This document shows positions 1 through 11,812 of a DNA stretch of 64,000 nucleotides, piece by piece. Numbering within the stretch: position 1 is the stretch's first letter; each line of letters starts with the position of its first letter. Where the stretch lies: assembly GCA_028023455.1 (NCBI GenBank), contig JAQFVV010000012.1, positions 14,524,364 through 14,588,363 on the forward strand, given 5' to 3'. The notes below the pieces were generated by a model. It saw nothing but the letters and a program-made list of their open reading frames with translations, was not told the DNA's origin and made no database searches. The translations under genes were made by a program, and so were the position numbers. Source of the DNA: Epiperipatus broadwayi (lineage: Eukaryota; Onychophora; Udeonychophora; Euonychophora; Peripatidae).

Positions 1-23
1 CACAACCACACATACTGGGGCTT

Positions 24-791
24 TTGGAAACAAAAATATACAGCAGCTCTCAAATTGATCCATCAAAATATTTAGTCAGCCAAGGTCTTTGTGCCTGCTC
101 AAGGCAATCATCATCACCATCAGGTGGCACAGGCATAATTATTTCCCACAACTGCCCTTTCGATTCTTTTAAAATTATATATATTGACTCTAATCTTATC
201 ATATTAACACTCCATCATAAAAATATCACACTTAACCTAGTATTTGTATATATACCACCAGGCCCTGTCATCATCTCCAGAATAATAGCAACAATAAATT
301 CAATGCTTACAGCAACACCAAATCCCATAATACTCCTGGGAGATTTCAACATGACCTACCAAACTTTTGTCACCAAATGGATCCATCAAATAACAATCCC
401 ACTTATGAGTGCTGAGGGCTTTCTCCCATCAAACTCAATATCTTTTAATAACAATAGATATAAGTCACTTATTGATTTGTGTTTCTACTCACCAATGTTA
501 CATCATTATTTTAATCTTGAACTCTGTCCATCTATAATCTCAGATCATGCTGCTCAGTTCATCACCCTCGACCTAACAAAAATACAGAATACAACAATAG
601 CCCTCCAAAAGACTATGCGAATACTTCTTCCAGCACAAACAACTGAATTCTTATATTCAAAAACATATATAATGCTCCAAAAACTTCAAAACATGTCATT
701 CGATCCAGTACAAAAGTATATAGCATTCACCAATATACTTTCTTTCAACATCAATCATATTACCTGCAACTCAACACCACCAGATTATTAG
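24..791 (+). pseudogene. LINE endonuclease domain (APE type), partial
   Basis: This open segment encodes the C-terminal two thirds of an apurinic-like endonuclease that nicks target DNA for target-primed reverse transcription. The catalytic motif LLGDFNM is encoded near 335-353, a conserved ID-x-C-F-Y-S segment lies near 470-490, and the terminal catalytic SDH is near 540-548. About 75 residues after SDH form the linker to the reverse transcriptase. The N-terminal strand bearing the catalytic Asn and Glu is upstream of the window or degraded. The first Met shown is internal to the domain and is not a real start. Confidence 0.8.
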
Positions 792-979
792 CATTGGCAG
801 ATGAACTACATAAAAGAATAACCATTTCCAGACCAACTACTGATAATCAAACACAAATTAAAAAACTTACAGAAATGTACAACAATACATGCAATACACT
901 AAAGCAATATGTAGCAATAAAAAAGAAAAAAAAAAGCCTTACACAACATACTTGGACCTGAGCATACATATGGTGGGCA

Positions 980-1810
980 TTGGGATACCCATCCACAGTC
1001 AGAGTGCCTATGGCACTTGAAATGGATGGCTCTATAACAGCTGGACATAACATGATAAACCCAATATACCAACACTTTAAAAAAAAACTGCAAAAACAGA
1101 GAGGGTACATACCAAATGAAGACATATTTGGAGACCTTGAAACAGACACACCAATAACAACAACTGACATTGTATTTCAACTTGCAACAATAACAAACAC
1201 ATGTCACCCAGGACCACAAGGAATTCCCAAATTTGTGTTCAAACACCTTAGTCACTTCACAGCAAAATACCTGTGCGATCTAGCCAATTACATATCCCAA
1301 AAAATTTACAACATACAAAGTCTATACCCAATTGCAATGGTTCCATTTAACAAAAAACCAACAGCAATATCATCTTTATCTAATCTACGACCAATTACAA
1401 TGGGACCTTTAGGAATAAAAATTCTTGAAAGAGTGATAAAGGAAAAAATAGAACAACACATACTCCCTGTGTTATCATCAGCACAATATGCCAAAAAAGG
1501 ATCATCCATTGGCCAGGGTGCCTTAATGTACAAAACAATTATCGAAGTAGTAAAAAAAAGAAAGAAATATGCACCAATTATAGTTCAACTAGACATTGAG
1601 GCAGCTTTTGACTCAGTGCCTATAGCCAAATTATTAGACGTGCTGAAAAAAACAACAACATCTCCATCCCTACTATATATAATAGCCAATCTGCTACTCA
1701 GCCGTGAAATTCACATCACATTGAATGGAAAAAAATCACCAGCCTTCAGACCGAGTCAATCCATCCCACAAGGATCCCCCCTAAGTCCTTGCTCTTTACA
1801 ATATATATAA
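980..1810 (+). pseudogene. LINE reverse transcriptase, fingers and palm
   Basis: This segment encodes RT motifs 1 to 4. The LRPIT block is near 1387, the catalytic palm motif LDIEAAFDSV near 1588-1617, and the IPQGSPLSP motif near 1762-1788. The frame then fails: the codons after PLSP are out of register with the next segment, which starts with the YMDD active site. A single-base indel near 1790 explains this. The gap from 791 to 980 also changes frame, so the endonuclease-to-RT linker is broken. Confidence 0.85.
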
Positions 1811-1892
1811 ATCCTCTATTAATAGAGATACAGAAAAAATAAAAGGCATTCAAATTCCAAACACTGCTTTAAATATATCATGCATAGCCTAT

Positions 1893-3143
1893 ATGGACGA
1901 TGTAACCATTTTCCTCCCTTCTAAAAAGAACCTCCCCATATTACAAGAGATAATCAAGAATTATACCTCAAATTTTAATTTAAAAATTAACACAAATAAA
2001 ACTGCTGCATGGTCAATATACACAGGCAAGCACTGTATAGAGATGTTTAATGGTAAACCATCTGCTTTCCTTGGTTTCCCATTCTCCCTTGGAACCAATG
2101 GAATGAGGCAAAAAATTCAAAATAAATTAAAAAAAGATGCTGAAAAAATCACAGCCTCACTTGAAAAATCATACCTGTCAATATATGCAAAGATAGCACT
2201 ATTTAATCAACTTATAATTACAAAAATTACATACTATACACCTACAATCAAATTTGCAAAAACATTCATATCTAAAATCTCATCAATCTGTAACAAACTA
2301 ATATGGAAGAGAAAGACAGTGGCAATCTCTTTAAAAAATCTGAGCAGACCACCACATAGCAATGGACTTGGACTCCATACAATCAGTGTTTTTTACACAC
2401 AGAAATCAGTAAATCTAATAACAGCAACCATAAAAAGATTTCCAGACCTGGAGTGTGTAATCAGTATAATACCCACAGACAGACCACCCCCTTCATATGG
2501 ATATCTATCCACACTGATTGAAGAACTCAAGCCAATATACAACAAAATATCACTCAATAATGACAACAAGTATACATACTGGGACATTTACAATATACTA
2601 CATCCAAACCAGACACCCAATCTATATCCATCAGTTCTTGGAATAGACAACAGGCAACTACTGCAACAATTCAGAAAATGGTCGTTAGAACCAAAATTAT
2701 TCGATTTTCTACTTAAGCTTAATCTCAATGCTCTACCCACAACCCATTTCCTTAGATTTCGTAGATTCTATACAAATATAGACCCTATGTGCGGGCTATG
2801 TCATAGAGAAGAAGAGACACAAGATCATTTTCTTCATTCCTGCAGTGCCCTAGAAACAATACGTCGCACAATGTTTACCACATACAGAAAGGCTATCATT
2901 TCAATTGATGAAATAATAAATACGTTTAAAAAAGGCAACAACCCTGCTATTCGTGCAGCAACATACAGCCTTTATGCCTACTGGTGCACCAGATGCACTT
3001 TTGCACTTGCCAATAACCCTCGACGCCACCCAGCAACATATTCAATAAAACTAGAACTGTTAAGAAAAAGAGACAGCATCCTAGCTCAACCAGATATATT
3101 TGCAGCCACATGGTCACACTTGAAACAAAGATCCAGTCTATGA
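1893..3143 (+). pseudogene. LINE reverse transcriptase C-terminal half with zinc knuckle
   Basis: It opens at the RT active site (YMDD, about 1890-1901) and continues through the thumb. A Cys/His cluster, CGLCHREEETQDHFLHSC, lies near 2790-2842 and has the C-x2-C-x(n)-H-x4-C spacing of the zf-RVT knuckle seen at the end of several APE-type LINE proteins. The frame is open for 416 codons, so this half is much better preserved than the front. It stops about 220 bp before the poly(A) signal, as expected for the 3' end of ORF2. Confidence 0.85.
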
Positions 3144-3359
3144 AATGTAAAGACCAATAAGATAGATGATGACATTTTCAACAGCATTTTTTCCAACTTT
3201 AAAAAAAATGCAAGCATAAACTGAACTAAATAGAAGACCAAATTTAAAAACAAGGAGAAAAAAAAAGTATGCAGAAAAGATAAAGACTTATATACTGAAA
3301 GTTGTAATTTGTTTTTCATTTGTAAAAATCAATATATGACTCTGTAACTTTTTAGACTC

Positions 3360-3436
3360 AATAAAGTTTTGCTTTGCTTTGCTTTGAAGGAGGAGGAGGA
3401 GGAGGGGGAGGAGGAGGAATAATAATAATAATAATA
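3360..3436 (+). repeat. LINE 3' tail (TTTGC)n followed by (GGA)n and (ATA)n
   Basis: AATAAA at 3360 is followed by three to four TTTGC units to 3386, then a GGA tract to about 3418 and an ATA tract to about 3436. The pentanucleotide repeat is the element's own tail. The two trinucleotide tracts may be slippage products seeded at the insertion end. Confidence 0.8.
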
Positions 3437-4194
3437 AGAGTAAATTCATACGATACAAAAGAATTTTAAAAAATTGTTATTATTATTACTAGCCTTGGGA
3501 CTGGAAATCAATCAAATTTTGGGGGAAATTAAAAATATATACTTGACTGATTTCTCAGATTCATATTAAATAATTTTTTTTTTTTGCTGTAAATATTTCA
3601 TTTATTGATATTTAAATTTATATTTTTATTGTTGTAGTAATAAATAAATTATCTATTATTTAAAATCATTATTTCATATTAATTTTTCTGACAGACAAGT
3701 ATTTTATTTAAATATTTAGAATAAAATATATTTCGATTTAGTATTTCTGACAAAATTAGTTTTAATACCAAAAGACAGAATAATATATATGTAGGATGAA
3801 TGATAATCAAAAAATATGACTGGATCTGCATAAATACTTATACTTGATGTAAGCTTCAGTCTGATTATTATCTATGGTTATATTTACATAGAATAAAATT
3901 TGACATTATAGACACTACTTTGAACAGGGTCACCCACTAATCATTATTAAACAGATAATAATTACCCTATAGTAATTTCTATAATAACCAAAAGACCAAA
4001 GAAATGCTGTGTTCTGTTACAATATTAATAAAAAATTTCATAATTTAATAAATTCAACAAAATTTTGGCATATTTTCATTTTCATCTAATGAATTTTATA
4101 TTAAAATAATTTTATTTAAAACTGTTTTGCTTAGTGGTTCAATTTTTTAATTGCATTCTACTTTTTAAATGAGATGTGAATATTTTTTGACCAT
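3437..4194. other. AT-rich spacer between two LINEs
   Basis: There is no coding potential and no clear repeat structure. It is made of A/T runs and short stem-forming tracts. Confidence 0.6.
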
Positions 4195-4536
4195 CATCAT
4201 CATCAACCATTATCAATCCATTGCAGGATGAAGGTCTCTCCAACTTCAATCCATCTCCGATCTTTAACTTCTCCACATCACCCCTGCACACTTTCTTATT
4301 TCATCCATCCATCTCATATGTGGTCTCTTTCTGGGTCTTCTACAATCTCTTGGAATCCAGTTTAAGATTTCAATTGTCCATCTATTATCATCTCTTCTAG
4401 CAATATGTCAAGCCCAACCCCACTTCAATCTTTTAATTTTTTCAATAGGGTCAATAACACCTGTTTGTTCTCTTACCCATACATTGCGTTTTCGATCTCA
4501 TCTTGTTAGTCCCAACATGCATCTCTCCATACTTCT

Positions 4537-4980
4537 TTAAGTGGTCCGAAGTCTCTGTATTGCTCTTCTATTAAGGGTCGAAGTCTCAGATCCATAAGCA
4601 AGAACTGGTAAAACACATTTGTTAAAAACCTTCCTTTTCAAACACATGGGCATATTTCCTTTTAGTATCAAGTTATTTCTACCAAAAGCACTCCAACCAA
4701 GTTTAATTCTATGATTAATTTCATCCATTACGTTTCCATCTGTTTTAATAATTTGACCAAGGTATTTGTAACTGTTAACTTCTAATTCATCATAATCAAT
4801 CTTTATTTTCATATTTTGAGCAAATCGATTAAACATTACTTTAGTCTTTTTAACATTTATCTTTAGTCCTACTTTCCTGCTTTCATCTAATAACTCCTGC
4901 AACATTTCCTGCAGCTCTGAAGCATTATTTGCAAAAACAACTACATCATCTGCAAAATCTAAATGACAAATAATCTCCAT
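4537..4980 (-). pseudogene. RTE reverse transcriptase active site and thumb
   Basis: It begins with the RT active site LDFADDVVVFA (near 4960-4930), followed by the GLKINVKKTKVM block, the YKYLGQII block near 4765 and the thumb with VLPVLAYGSET near 4585. All are standard for RTE-clade proteins. About 340 bp of further 3' sequence runs to the CATCAT tail; part of it encodes the W-x(n)-R-RPH-type C-terminal end in broken frames. Confidence 0.85.
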
Positions 4981-5206
4981 TTACTTTCACTCCTTTAGTT
5001 TCCCATTTTAATCCACTAAATACTTCTTGCAGCACTGCTGTAAAAAGTTTTGGAGATATGGAGTCACCTTGTCTTACACCCTTCTCAATGTTGACTTTCC
5101 CAGGATCATTATGTAATATAATTGTTGCTGTTGCATTTTTATAAATATTCTTTAAAATATGACAATATCCTGAATCTATACCTTGATGATACAATGCTTT
5201 AATCAC
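4946..5206 (-). pseudogene. RTE reverse transcriptase, GVRQGDSISP block
   Basis: It encodes the motif GVRQGDSISPKLFTAVL near 5080-5030, the RT block just before the active site. It follows directly on the catalytic Asp segment upstream, separated by one stop. A frameshift near 4980 separates it from the FADD block. Confidence 0.85.
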
Positions 5207-5540
5207 TTAAGAAATGCTTAAAGAATCAAATGCCTTTTCATAATCTACAAATCCAAAACATAATGGCAACTCATATTCATTTGTCCTTTCTATAACTTCT
5301 CTCAATACCTGGATATGATCTACTGTACTAAAACCACTTCTAAATCCAGCTTGTTCTCTTGGTTGGTGGAAATCCAATGTTCTCTGTAGATGAGTTGTAA
5401 TTATCTTGGTAAAAATTTTGTATAAAACTGATAAAAGGCTGATAGGTTTGAAATTTCTAATATCTTCATTATCATCTTTTTTAAATATTAATATTATTAC
5501 TGCATTCTTCCAATCAACTGATAGATCTTTATCATTTAGA
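5207..5540 (-). pseudogene. RTE reverse transcriptase fingers and first palm motif
   Basis: Translated on the - strand in its own frame, this stretch gives the RT finger and palm blocks in the right order: a FKPISLLSVLYKIF segment near 5450, REQAGFR near 5345 and the catalytic VDYEKAFDSL near 5240. It fills the gap between the EN/linker segment and the QGDSISP segment. It ends at a stop at about 5207. Confidence 0.7.
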
Positions 5541-6773
5541 CATTTGGTATATAACTTTGCTAAAAAAAATTTCTATTTCTTTACCTGCTTCTTTTAATAT
5601 ATCAATTATAATTCCATCATTACCTGAAGCTTTTCCTTTCTTCATACATTTAATTGCATGTCTCACTTCTTCATTTAAAATTCTGGGCAATTCGGAAGAT
5701 GTAATAGATATAGGAGGTACTTGTTCTTTATTACTATATAATTCTTGATAGAAGTCTTCTACCCATTTCATGATGTCTTCTCTCTTTTTACTAATAATTC
5801 CATCTTTTTTTCTTATTGCAGATATAAATTTCCTACCAATACCAAAATGTTGTTTTACATTCTTGAGACTTTTATTTTCTTCTACAGCTTTCCTTGCTAG
5901 TTCAGAGTTATACTTTCTTATATCATTTTCAACTCTTTTCCGCACCATTTTACAGAATTTGAGGTATTCAATCCTTTTTAAAGCATCATTTTTGTATATC
6001 TTCATATTCCTTTGTTTCTTCACAAATTCTCTAGTCTCGGTAGAAATTTTATTGGTCAATTGCTGCTTTTTTTTACAAGCTATCTTTGTTGCAGTTTTTA
6101 AAAGTATATCAGTTATTTTCATATTAATTTCATTCAAATCTGAATCATGTTTAAAATCTACTAATATTTGAAACCGATTTGTAAGTTCTAATTTAAATTC
6201 ATTAGAATGCTTCTTGAGATTAGGAATATCAACTGTAAATATTGTTTTTCTTAATAATTTTTGTCTCTCTAGTTTTGCATTAACATGTATCTTACATCTT
6301 ACTAATCGATGATCACTTCCTGTATTAAATTTATTAAGAATATGACAATCTTGAAATATGTATTTTCTGTTAGGCAAAATATAATCCAATTCTGCTGTAC
6401 CTTCATATGGATGCTTCCATGTCCATTTTCTTTTAACACTTTTCTCAAAAAAAGAATTCATAATATAAAGTTTTTCTTTTTCTGCAAACTCCACAAGTCT
6501 ATGTCCTCTCTCATTTCTATTACCATAACCAAAATTACCTACAGCACTTTCAACTTTCATTTGTTTACCAGTTCTAGCATTAAAGTCTCCCATAACAATT
6601 TTAAAATGTCCTTTACTCTGATCAAAAGCCTTTTGTACATCCATATAAAAATCCTCTACTACTTCACTATGAGAACTTATTGGGGCATAAACCTGAATTA
6701 TCTGCATTTGGTATTTGCTATTAAGTTGTATAACTAATCTTGCCACTCTGTCCGATACATCATCAATCTCCAC
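5532..6773 (-). pseudogene. RTE endonuclease core and linker to RT
   Basis: It continues the endonuclease in the frame of the upstream part. VYAP is encoded near 6690, the catalytic MGDFNARTG near 6590, LDYILPNRK near 6380 and the terminal GSDHRLV near 6310. A lysine-rich linker of about 200 residues follows, then the first RT block (KCMKKGKASGNDGI, near 5640-5600), a hallmark of RTE and related RTs. The frame is lost near 5533. GTG at 6773 is not a start; the frame runs in from 6785. Confidence 0.85.
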
Positions 6774-6785
6774 AATGTTGTTCTT

Positions 6786-7115
6786 TCACTTTTTATTTAT
6801 AATGAATCCTACTCCATTTGTATTTCCAATATATGTGCCTTTATAATAGAGTACATATCCACTTTTTAAATCAATTGTCTCTTCACCTTTTCTTCTAACT
6901 TCACAAAGTCCAATAATGTCCCATTTAATATAAGACAGTTCTAATTTTTGCAATCGTCCTTCACTTGAAAGTGATCTACAGTTGCAAGTACCTAAATAAA
7001 AAGTCATCAAATGGCAGCCTGGGTCCACAATCAGGGGATTCTTAGCATTCTCTGCCTTCGGCCACCAACCGCTGCCTTGGTTGGTGACTTTATAGCCTCC
7101 TGGAGTAAGGACCAT
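6786..7115 (-). pseudogene. RTE endonuclease, N-terminal part
   Basis: It encodes the start of the EN domain. The TCNCRSL strand (consensus T-x-N-x-R-S-L) carries the first catalytic Asn, and IIGLCEVRR carries the catalytic Glu, followed by the glycine-rich turn GNTNGVGFII. The segment stops at a TGA at about 6786. The codons beyond it continue the same domain in the same frame, so one nonsense change separates this part from the next. The upstream residues, with a W-W-P-K segment, resemble the usual RTE ORF leader. Confidence 0.8.
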
Positions 7116-7440
7116 GATTTATTTTTGTCTATCATAATTGTATATATGTATTGGAAAAATATTTACATTAACACAAACATTCATTCTGCCTTATCAGGCA
7201 ACTGAGAAGAAAGACCATTGTGTTTCTCGATCTTAAACTCAGAGGTAAAAAGCCAATAAACTCACCACGCTGGCTAATGCGTGTTCGTGAGCAGCCCATC
7301 TATGTTCGTATACTATATGAATAATTACATAGTAATAACAGCTGCAATGACAAGAACGTATGGAGTGGACATTAGGAATTTGCCTTGCTTGGTTCCTTTA
7401 AGGCCTCCAAGAGGAATCAAAGAGTATCCTTTCAGTTAAT

Positions 7441-9779
7441 AGCAAACTCATGCTCTTCAATATGTCTTAACAATCTCAAATCAATTAATTTCTACATTAT
7501 TTCACATTTCAGAATGTATAATTATAATTTAAATTTTGTAAAATAAGTATTCTCTTGTACTAATATACAATAAATAATAAATTGTTATTACCATGTATAT
7601 TTTAACACCTCTACAATTTTAATTCAGAACCGCATGTGATCCCAATATCTTTCAATAACTGAAATATTTATTAATACAATGATTTCACTACAAGTATAAT
7701 ATATATATACTAAAATAAAGATGTAATTAGAGGAGATGTATGAGGGATCAGTTATTTAAAGTAAACATGGATATGGCAACAATATTGGCATCAACAAGGG
7801 CTTTGAATATTCCATCATCAGATTTTCATAAGCTTGAAAGTCTGTGATCAAATCCCCTCTAATTAATGCAATGATTGTAAGTCAATTTACTTTTGTAAAT
7901 GTTATAAAATTACTATACTTAATTGTCTCAAATAACTGATATCTGCCGCTTAATAATATTATACACTTCCAATTTTCTAATCACATATATAAACAATAAG
8001 ATGTTGAACTTACTATTATTAAAAAAAATTTAAAGTATTTTAGAAAATTTAAGAAATGTTAAGATTGCACTTAAATTTAATAATAAAATTGAAATTAAAA
8101 CACTAACTTTCTATCAAAAAATAAATTTAATTTAAAAAAATTTTAAGAAAATAAATACTTGATAGGAATAGGAAAAAAAAAAGAATAGTATCCCTACAAG
8201 AATTTGTTTACCAGGATTGAGAACATTAATTTAATTCACATTTTAATTTCAAAGATATTATATTTTTGAAATAATATTAGTATTAGTATATGGAATACAA
8301 ACACAAAAAAATAATTAGAAAAAGCATGCATATTATAGTTTTTGTAAAACAAAATAGATGAATTACAAGATGAAGAATGATTGAGGTTAAGAAATTTTAT
8401 TATTACTCTAATAGTCAAAACAGATGTGATGCAGAATTAGTTGTCTTACAAATGAGATCAAGTAATTTATAATTAGAAGTTCAGTAAATAATAGATGGAT
8501 CTTATGATTATGTAAATATATATGCCATCTAGCAAGTATGTGATAGATTAGAAATGGAAAAAATATATAGCATATTATAGGTGCATTGCTAATATGATAA
8601 TAATGAGTAGGCGGTTTAAAAATCTTAAAAGGATTTATTCATAAAAAAGTACGAGTAATAAAAAAATATATTGTTTGAGTGTATATAATTTGATACAGAT
8701 TTAAAAACACATTAAGAATGTAAGGCATGAAACTAACATAGATTCGGATTACATTTTACTAACAGTAGAAGTAAAGCTAAATTTTAATACTGAATGGAAG
8801 ATGAGCCATTAGAAAATAAATAAAAAAAGATGAACAAATTTTCAAATTTGATAGATAAAAATATATATGTAAATATAATATTAAGTTAAGTAATAAATTC
8901 AGATAAAAATTTAGAAAGAAAATTTTTTAAAAAACTACAGTACTAGCAGTAAGTTATGAGTAAGTTAAAAAACACAAAAAAACTTTTGGTTAACATTGAA
9001 ATTATTGGCAAATGGTAGAAAAACTTCTGAAGGAAATAAAATATGTAAAGGTATCCTAACAGTGAACTAATATCATAATAAGTACAAAAGATAAATATAG
9101 CCAAATGTAATTAAAAAAATATTGCATTGACATATAAGAATTACAAAAAAAAGATGTTTTATTTAATTGCAATAAATTGAAAAATTGAGGGAAAGGCAGC
9201 AGAAACATAGCAATAAAGCAAGTAGGAAAAAAAAGTGAAATTGATAATGATAGAATAGGTTATACAATAAAAAGAGAACACTATCAAAGCTTTAAGTCTG
9301 AGATAACTAGCAAAATTTGTAATTCATAAAATTCTAGTTGAACTACTAAGAATTATAGTAGAAAAAAAATCTGAAATAACAGCTATTTTTATAATGTAGA
9401 TTAAAAGATACTTAAGATTCCATTAGAAAAAAAAAAGGCTTATTGAATAAAGTGAATGATCTTCATTTTCAACCATTATATATATATATAGATATATTTT
9501 TATAAGAAGAACAATGCAGATTTCAAAATGACAGAAGATTAAAAGATGCGTTTGGAATAATATGAGGACTATCGATATATACAGAAATAGATGTTATATC
9601 TATTCAGATTGCCCATGTGATCTCATGTATGAGAGTTGATTACAAATAATTGTGAGGCAAAATAAGTAACTTTAAATTTATACCTCCAAAGAATGTGAAA
9701 CAAAAAATAAAAATACATTACAATATGCATATTAAAAACAAAAAACCCTATAATAGATATAATTTTTATTATCAATACT
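7441..9779. other. AT-rich non-coding stretch
   Basis: There are no convincing genes; short open frames such as 8236-8418 are low-complexity. It contains one small repeat at 7726-7866 (listed separately) and many A- and T-runs. Confidence 0.6.
7726..7866. repeat. Dispersed repeat R2, copy 1 (small inverted-repeat element)
   Basis: It is bounded by imperfect inverted ends TAATTAGAGGAG and CCCCTCTAATTA. The core, with ATTGGCATCAAC and ATTCCATCATCAGATTTTC, recurs inside the foldback at 36332-36844. The end CTGTGATCAAATCCCC is also shared with that foldback. Probably a MITE or SINE remnant. Confidence 0.6.
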
Positions 9780-10680
9780 AGATGAACCCGGTCTTGTACA
9801 GGCCTGGGGTTTTTTTTTAATTGTTTGCTTTAACAATTTTTTTTTTTTTTTTTAAGATTTAATGTAAATTAAACAAAACATTTTAATATTATATAAATTT
9901 CTGAATTTTAATAAAGCTAAATTAAAATTTACATTTTTAAATTTATGGGTTATATTTGACATCATTAAGGTGCAAATATATATTTACTGGAGTGGCTTCT
10001 GAATAAAAAATTTACATTTTTTTTTCAGATTTTTCAATATCATCACTAATAATTGTAGTTTTTTTTAGCATTATTGATATTTACCATTTAATAATGTCAG
10101 CATACAAAAACGCCAGTCATTTTTATATTTTTTTCATTAATCAGTTGCTTAACAATTTCTTTTAAAGATTTAGTGTAAATATGTTTTTTTTTATTAAATA
10201 TTGCTAAGTATGTCATTCATCTGAACTACATTAGGGGATTGATAGTCCATGAAAGCACAGACTGCCTTAATACTGAATTACAAATTGGCATTTGTGGCTG
10301 TTTCTGCAGCTGGCTGGGAACCATTACCATGAAATATATACTTTATCTCTGTAATTTAAAGCACTCATACTGATTTTTTCCCAGCAGTTTTTATTTAATG
10401 GTGGAATTACTTCGTTCATATAGATGTAATGGTTGTGAATTTGGCATGTGACATTAGACAACCATTAATACATTTACTAATCAGACAACAGAGAGATTTT
10501 ATATAAAATCTGAATGATTTAAAATTAAAAGAAAAATTTTTTTTTATAATATTTTACTAATTTCAACAGCATATAAATAACTTACTACTGCTTGAATATG
10601 TAACATTTACGATTATAATTATATCACAGAACCCTTTTGTTCCAAATACATTATGCAGATTTAATTTCGCAGGCAGACTC

Positions 10681-10994
10681 ATTTTAATAAACTTGTAAAT
10701 ACAATTTTACTTTTCATTTATCAATGCCCATTCATTCAGTCTGTGATATGATTATAATTAGTGCTGTTGAAATTAGTAATATTTAATTTAAAATAATATA
10801 TGAAATGCTGAGCTGCTTTGATTAATTTGCGAATCAAGATCGCCACTAATAATAAGTTTCAGCTATATCAATGTTGATTTATTTACAATATATATCATTG
10901 GAGATCAAATAAAAGAGGAATTTCCCTTTGATCAGACTGAATGAATTGGCATTGATAAATTAAAAGTAAAATTGAATTTGCAAGTTTATTAAGA
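10681..10994. repeat. Foldback element with arms of about 63 bp
   Basis: The left arm (10681-10747) and right arm (10932-10994) are inverted copies; both contain TTATCAATGCC or its reverse next to ATTCATTCAGTCTG. Weaker symmetry continues outward to roughly 10640 and 11055. It looks like a non-autonomous DNA transposon; no target duplication was resolved. Confidence 0.65.
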
Positions 10995-11088
10995 TGACTT
11001 GTTATAAATCTGATTGCAAAATAATTCTGAGTAATGTACATGGAATGAGACTGTTCGTATTATGTTTACAATATATATTTTTGTTATA

Positions 11089-11245
11089 ACATATATATAA
11101 AATGTAATAAGTTAATTTTTATTATCAATAGCTGAAAGATTTAGAGTCAAAAAAAAGAGAATATTTAAATATATAATTGCAGAAATGTTTGTTGGAATGA
11201 AAAATAAAATATTACATTACTGTAAAAAATTACAACAAAAGATTT
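11089..11245 (+). repeat. Dispersed repeat R4, copy 1
   Basis: It matches 26919-27083 in the same orientation over about 155 bp, with shared blocks AATAAGTTAATTTTTATTAT and TATTTAAATATATAATTGCA. A short related piece lies near 9750. The family is not recognised. Confidence 0.65.
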
Positions 11246-11685
11246 TATGTTTAATCTTATATATAAAATTCCTATTTTCCCTGTTATCTGATGGTGAATG
11301 TATAAATGTTTCTCAATAAGGCTGTCACACACGTCAAATTCACAACCATTCTGCCATTAATAAACTATAATTGTTCATAACTATTACATATAAAATATAA
11401 CAGGTATATATTTAATACTTTAAATTTTAATTTAACTAAAACACTCTGAACAAAATCAGTACATATATTTTTACCTACAGAAATATGGTATTTAAATTGC
11501 AAAGAAAATGTGATTTAGACAGTACATAAATTCACATTTGAAATGTGATATTTAGTGAGGGAAAACATTAGATGCTATAGTAGCATATTTACATTTAATT
11601 TTGGTTAGCATATAATTGAAGTTGAAACAACGGCTTTTCAGGTTGGTGTGCAATTCTCATATTTATTTAAATAATATGTGTAACA

Positions 11686-11812
11686 ATGCTCAAAGCTAAA
11701 CGGGTTTATAAATAAATAATCATTAAAATCAGTCAATACTTAGACAATCCGAATATCAGTAACAATCTCAATCTATTGTCAAGGCAATCTCCTTTTAACA
11801 ACCAAGTTGGAA
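11686..11812 (-). repeat. Dispersed repeat R3, copy 1
   Basis: On the - strand it contains GATATTCGGATTGTCTAAGT and the adjoining block TTGACTGATTTTAATGATTA, both also present at 17818-17966 and 18168-18275. The family is unassigned. Confidence 0.7.

Larger units (their letters stand above)
1..3386 (+). mobile_element. LINE (non-LTR retrotransposon), 5' end outside window
   Basis: One element carries an AP-type endonuclease, a reverse transcriptase and a C-terminal Cys/His knuckle in order on the + strand. It ends at an AATAAA signal (3360) followed directly by a TTTGC-repeat tail. The reading frame shifts at least twice (between about 790 and 980, and near 1790), so this is a decayed copy. 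The APE endonuclease with a C-terminal zinc knuckle fits the I/Jockey/R1-like LINEs, but the clade is not certain. ORF1 and the start of the endonuclease lie before base 1. Confidence 0.85.
4195..7440 (-). mobile_element. RTE-type LINE, near full length
   Basis: On the - strand the order is a 5' leader (about 7440-7116), an APE endonuclease, a long linker, a reverse transcriptase and a very short 3' UTR ending in TGATGATGATG-type repeats (plus-strand CATCATCATCATCA at 4195). Total length is about 3.2 kb, one long ORF holds both EN and RT, there is no zinc knuckle and the tail is simple. All of this matches the RTE clade. Breaks are few: an in-frame TGA near 6786, a frameshift near 5533, a stop near 5207 and a shift near 4980. 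The 5' limit is an estimate; no target duplication was found. Confidence 0.85.

Noticed and set aside
5406-6737. Several + strand open frames rich in Phe, Leu and Ile
   Set aside because: They are antisense shadows of the RTE endonuclease and linker on the - strand.
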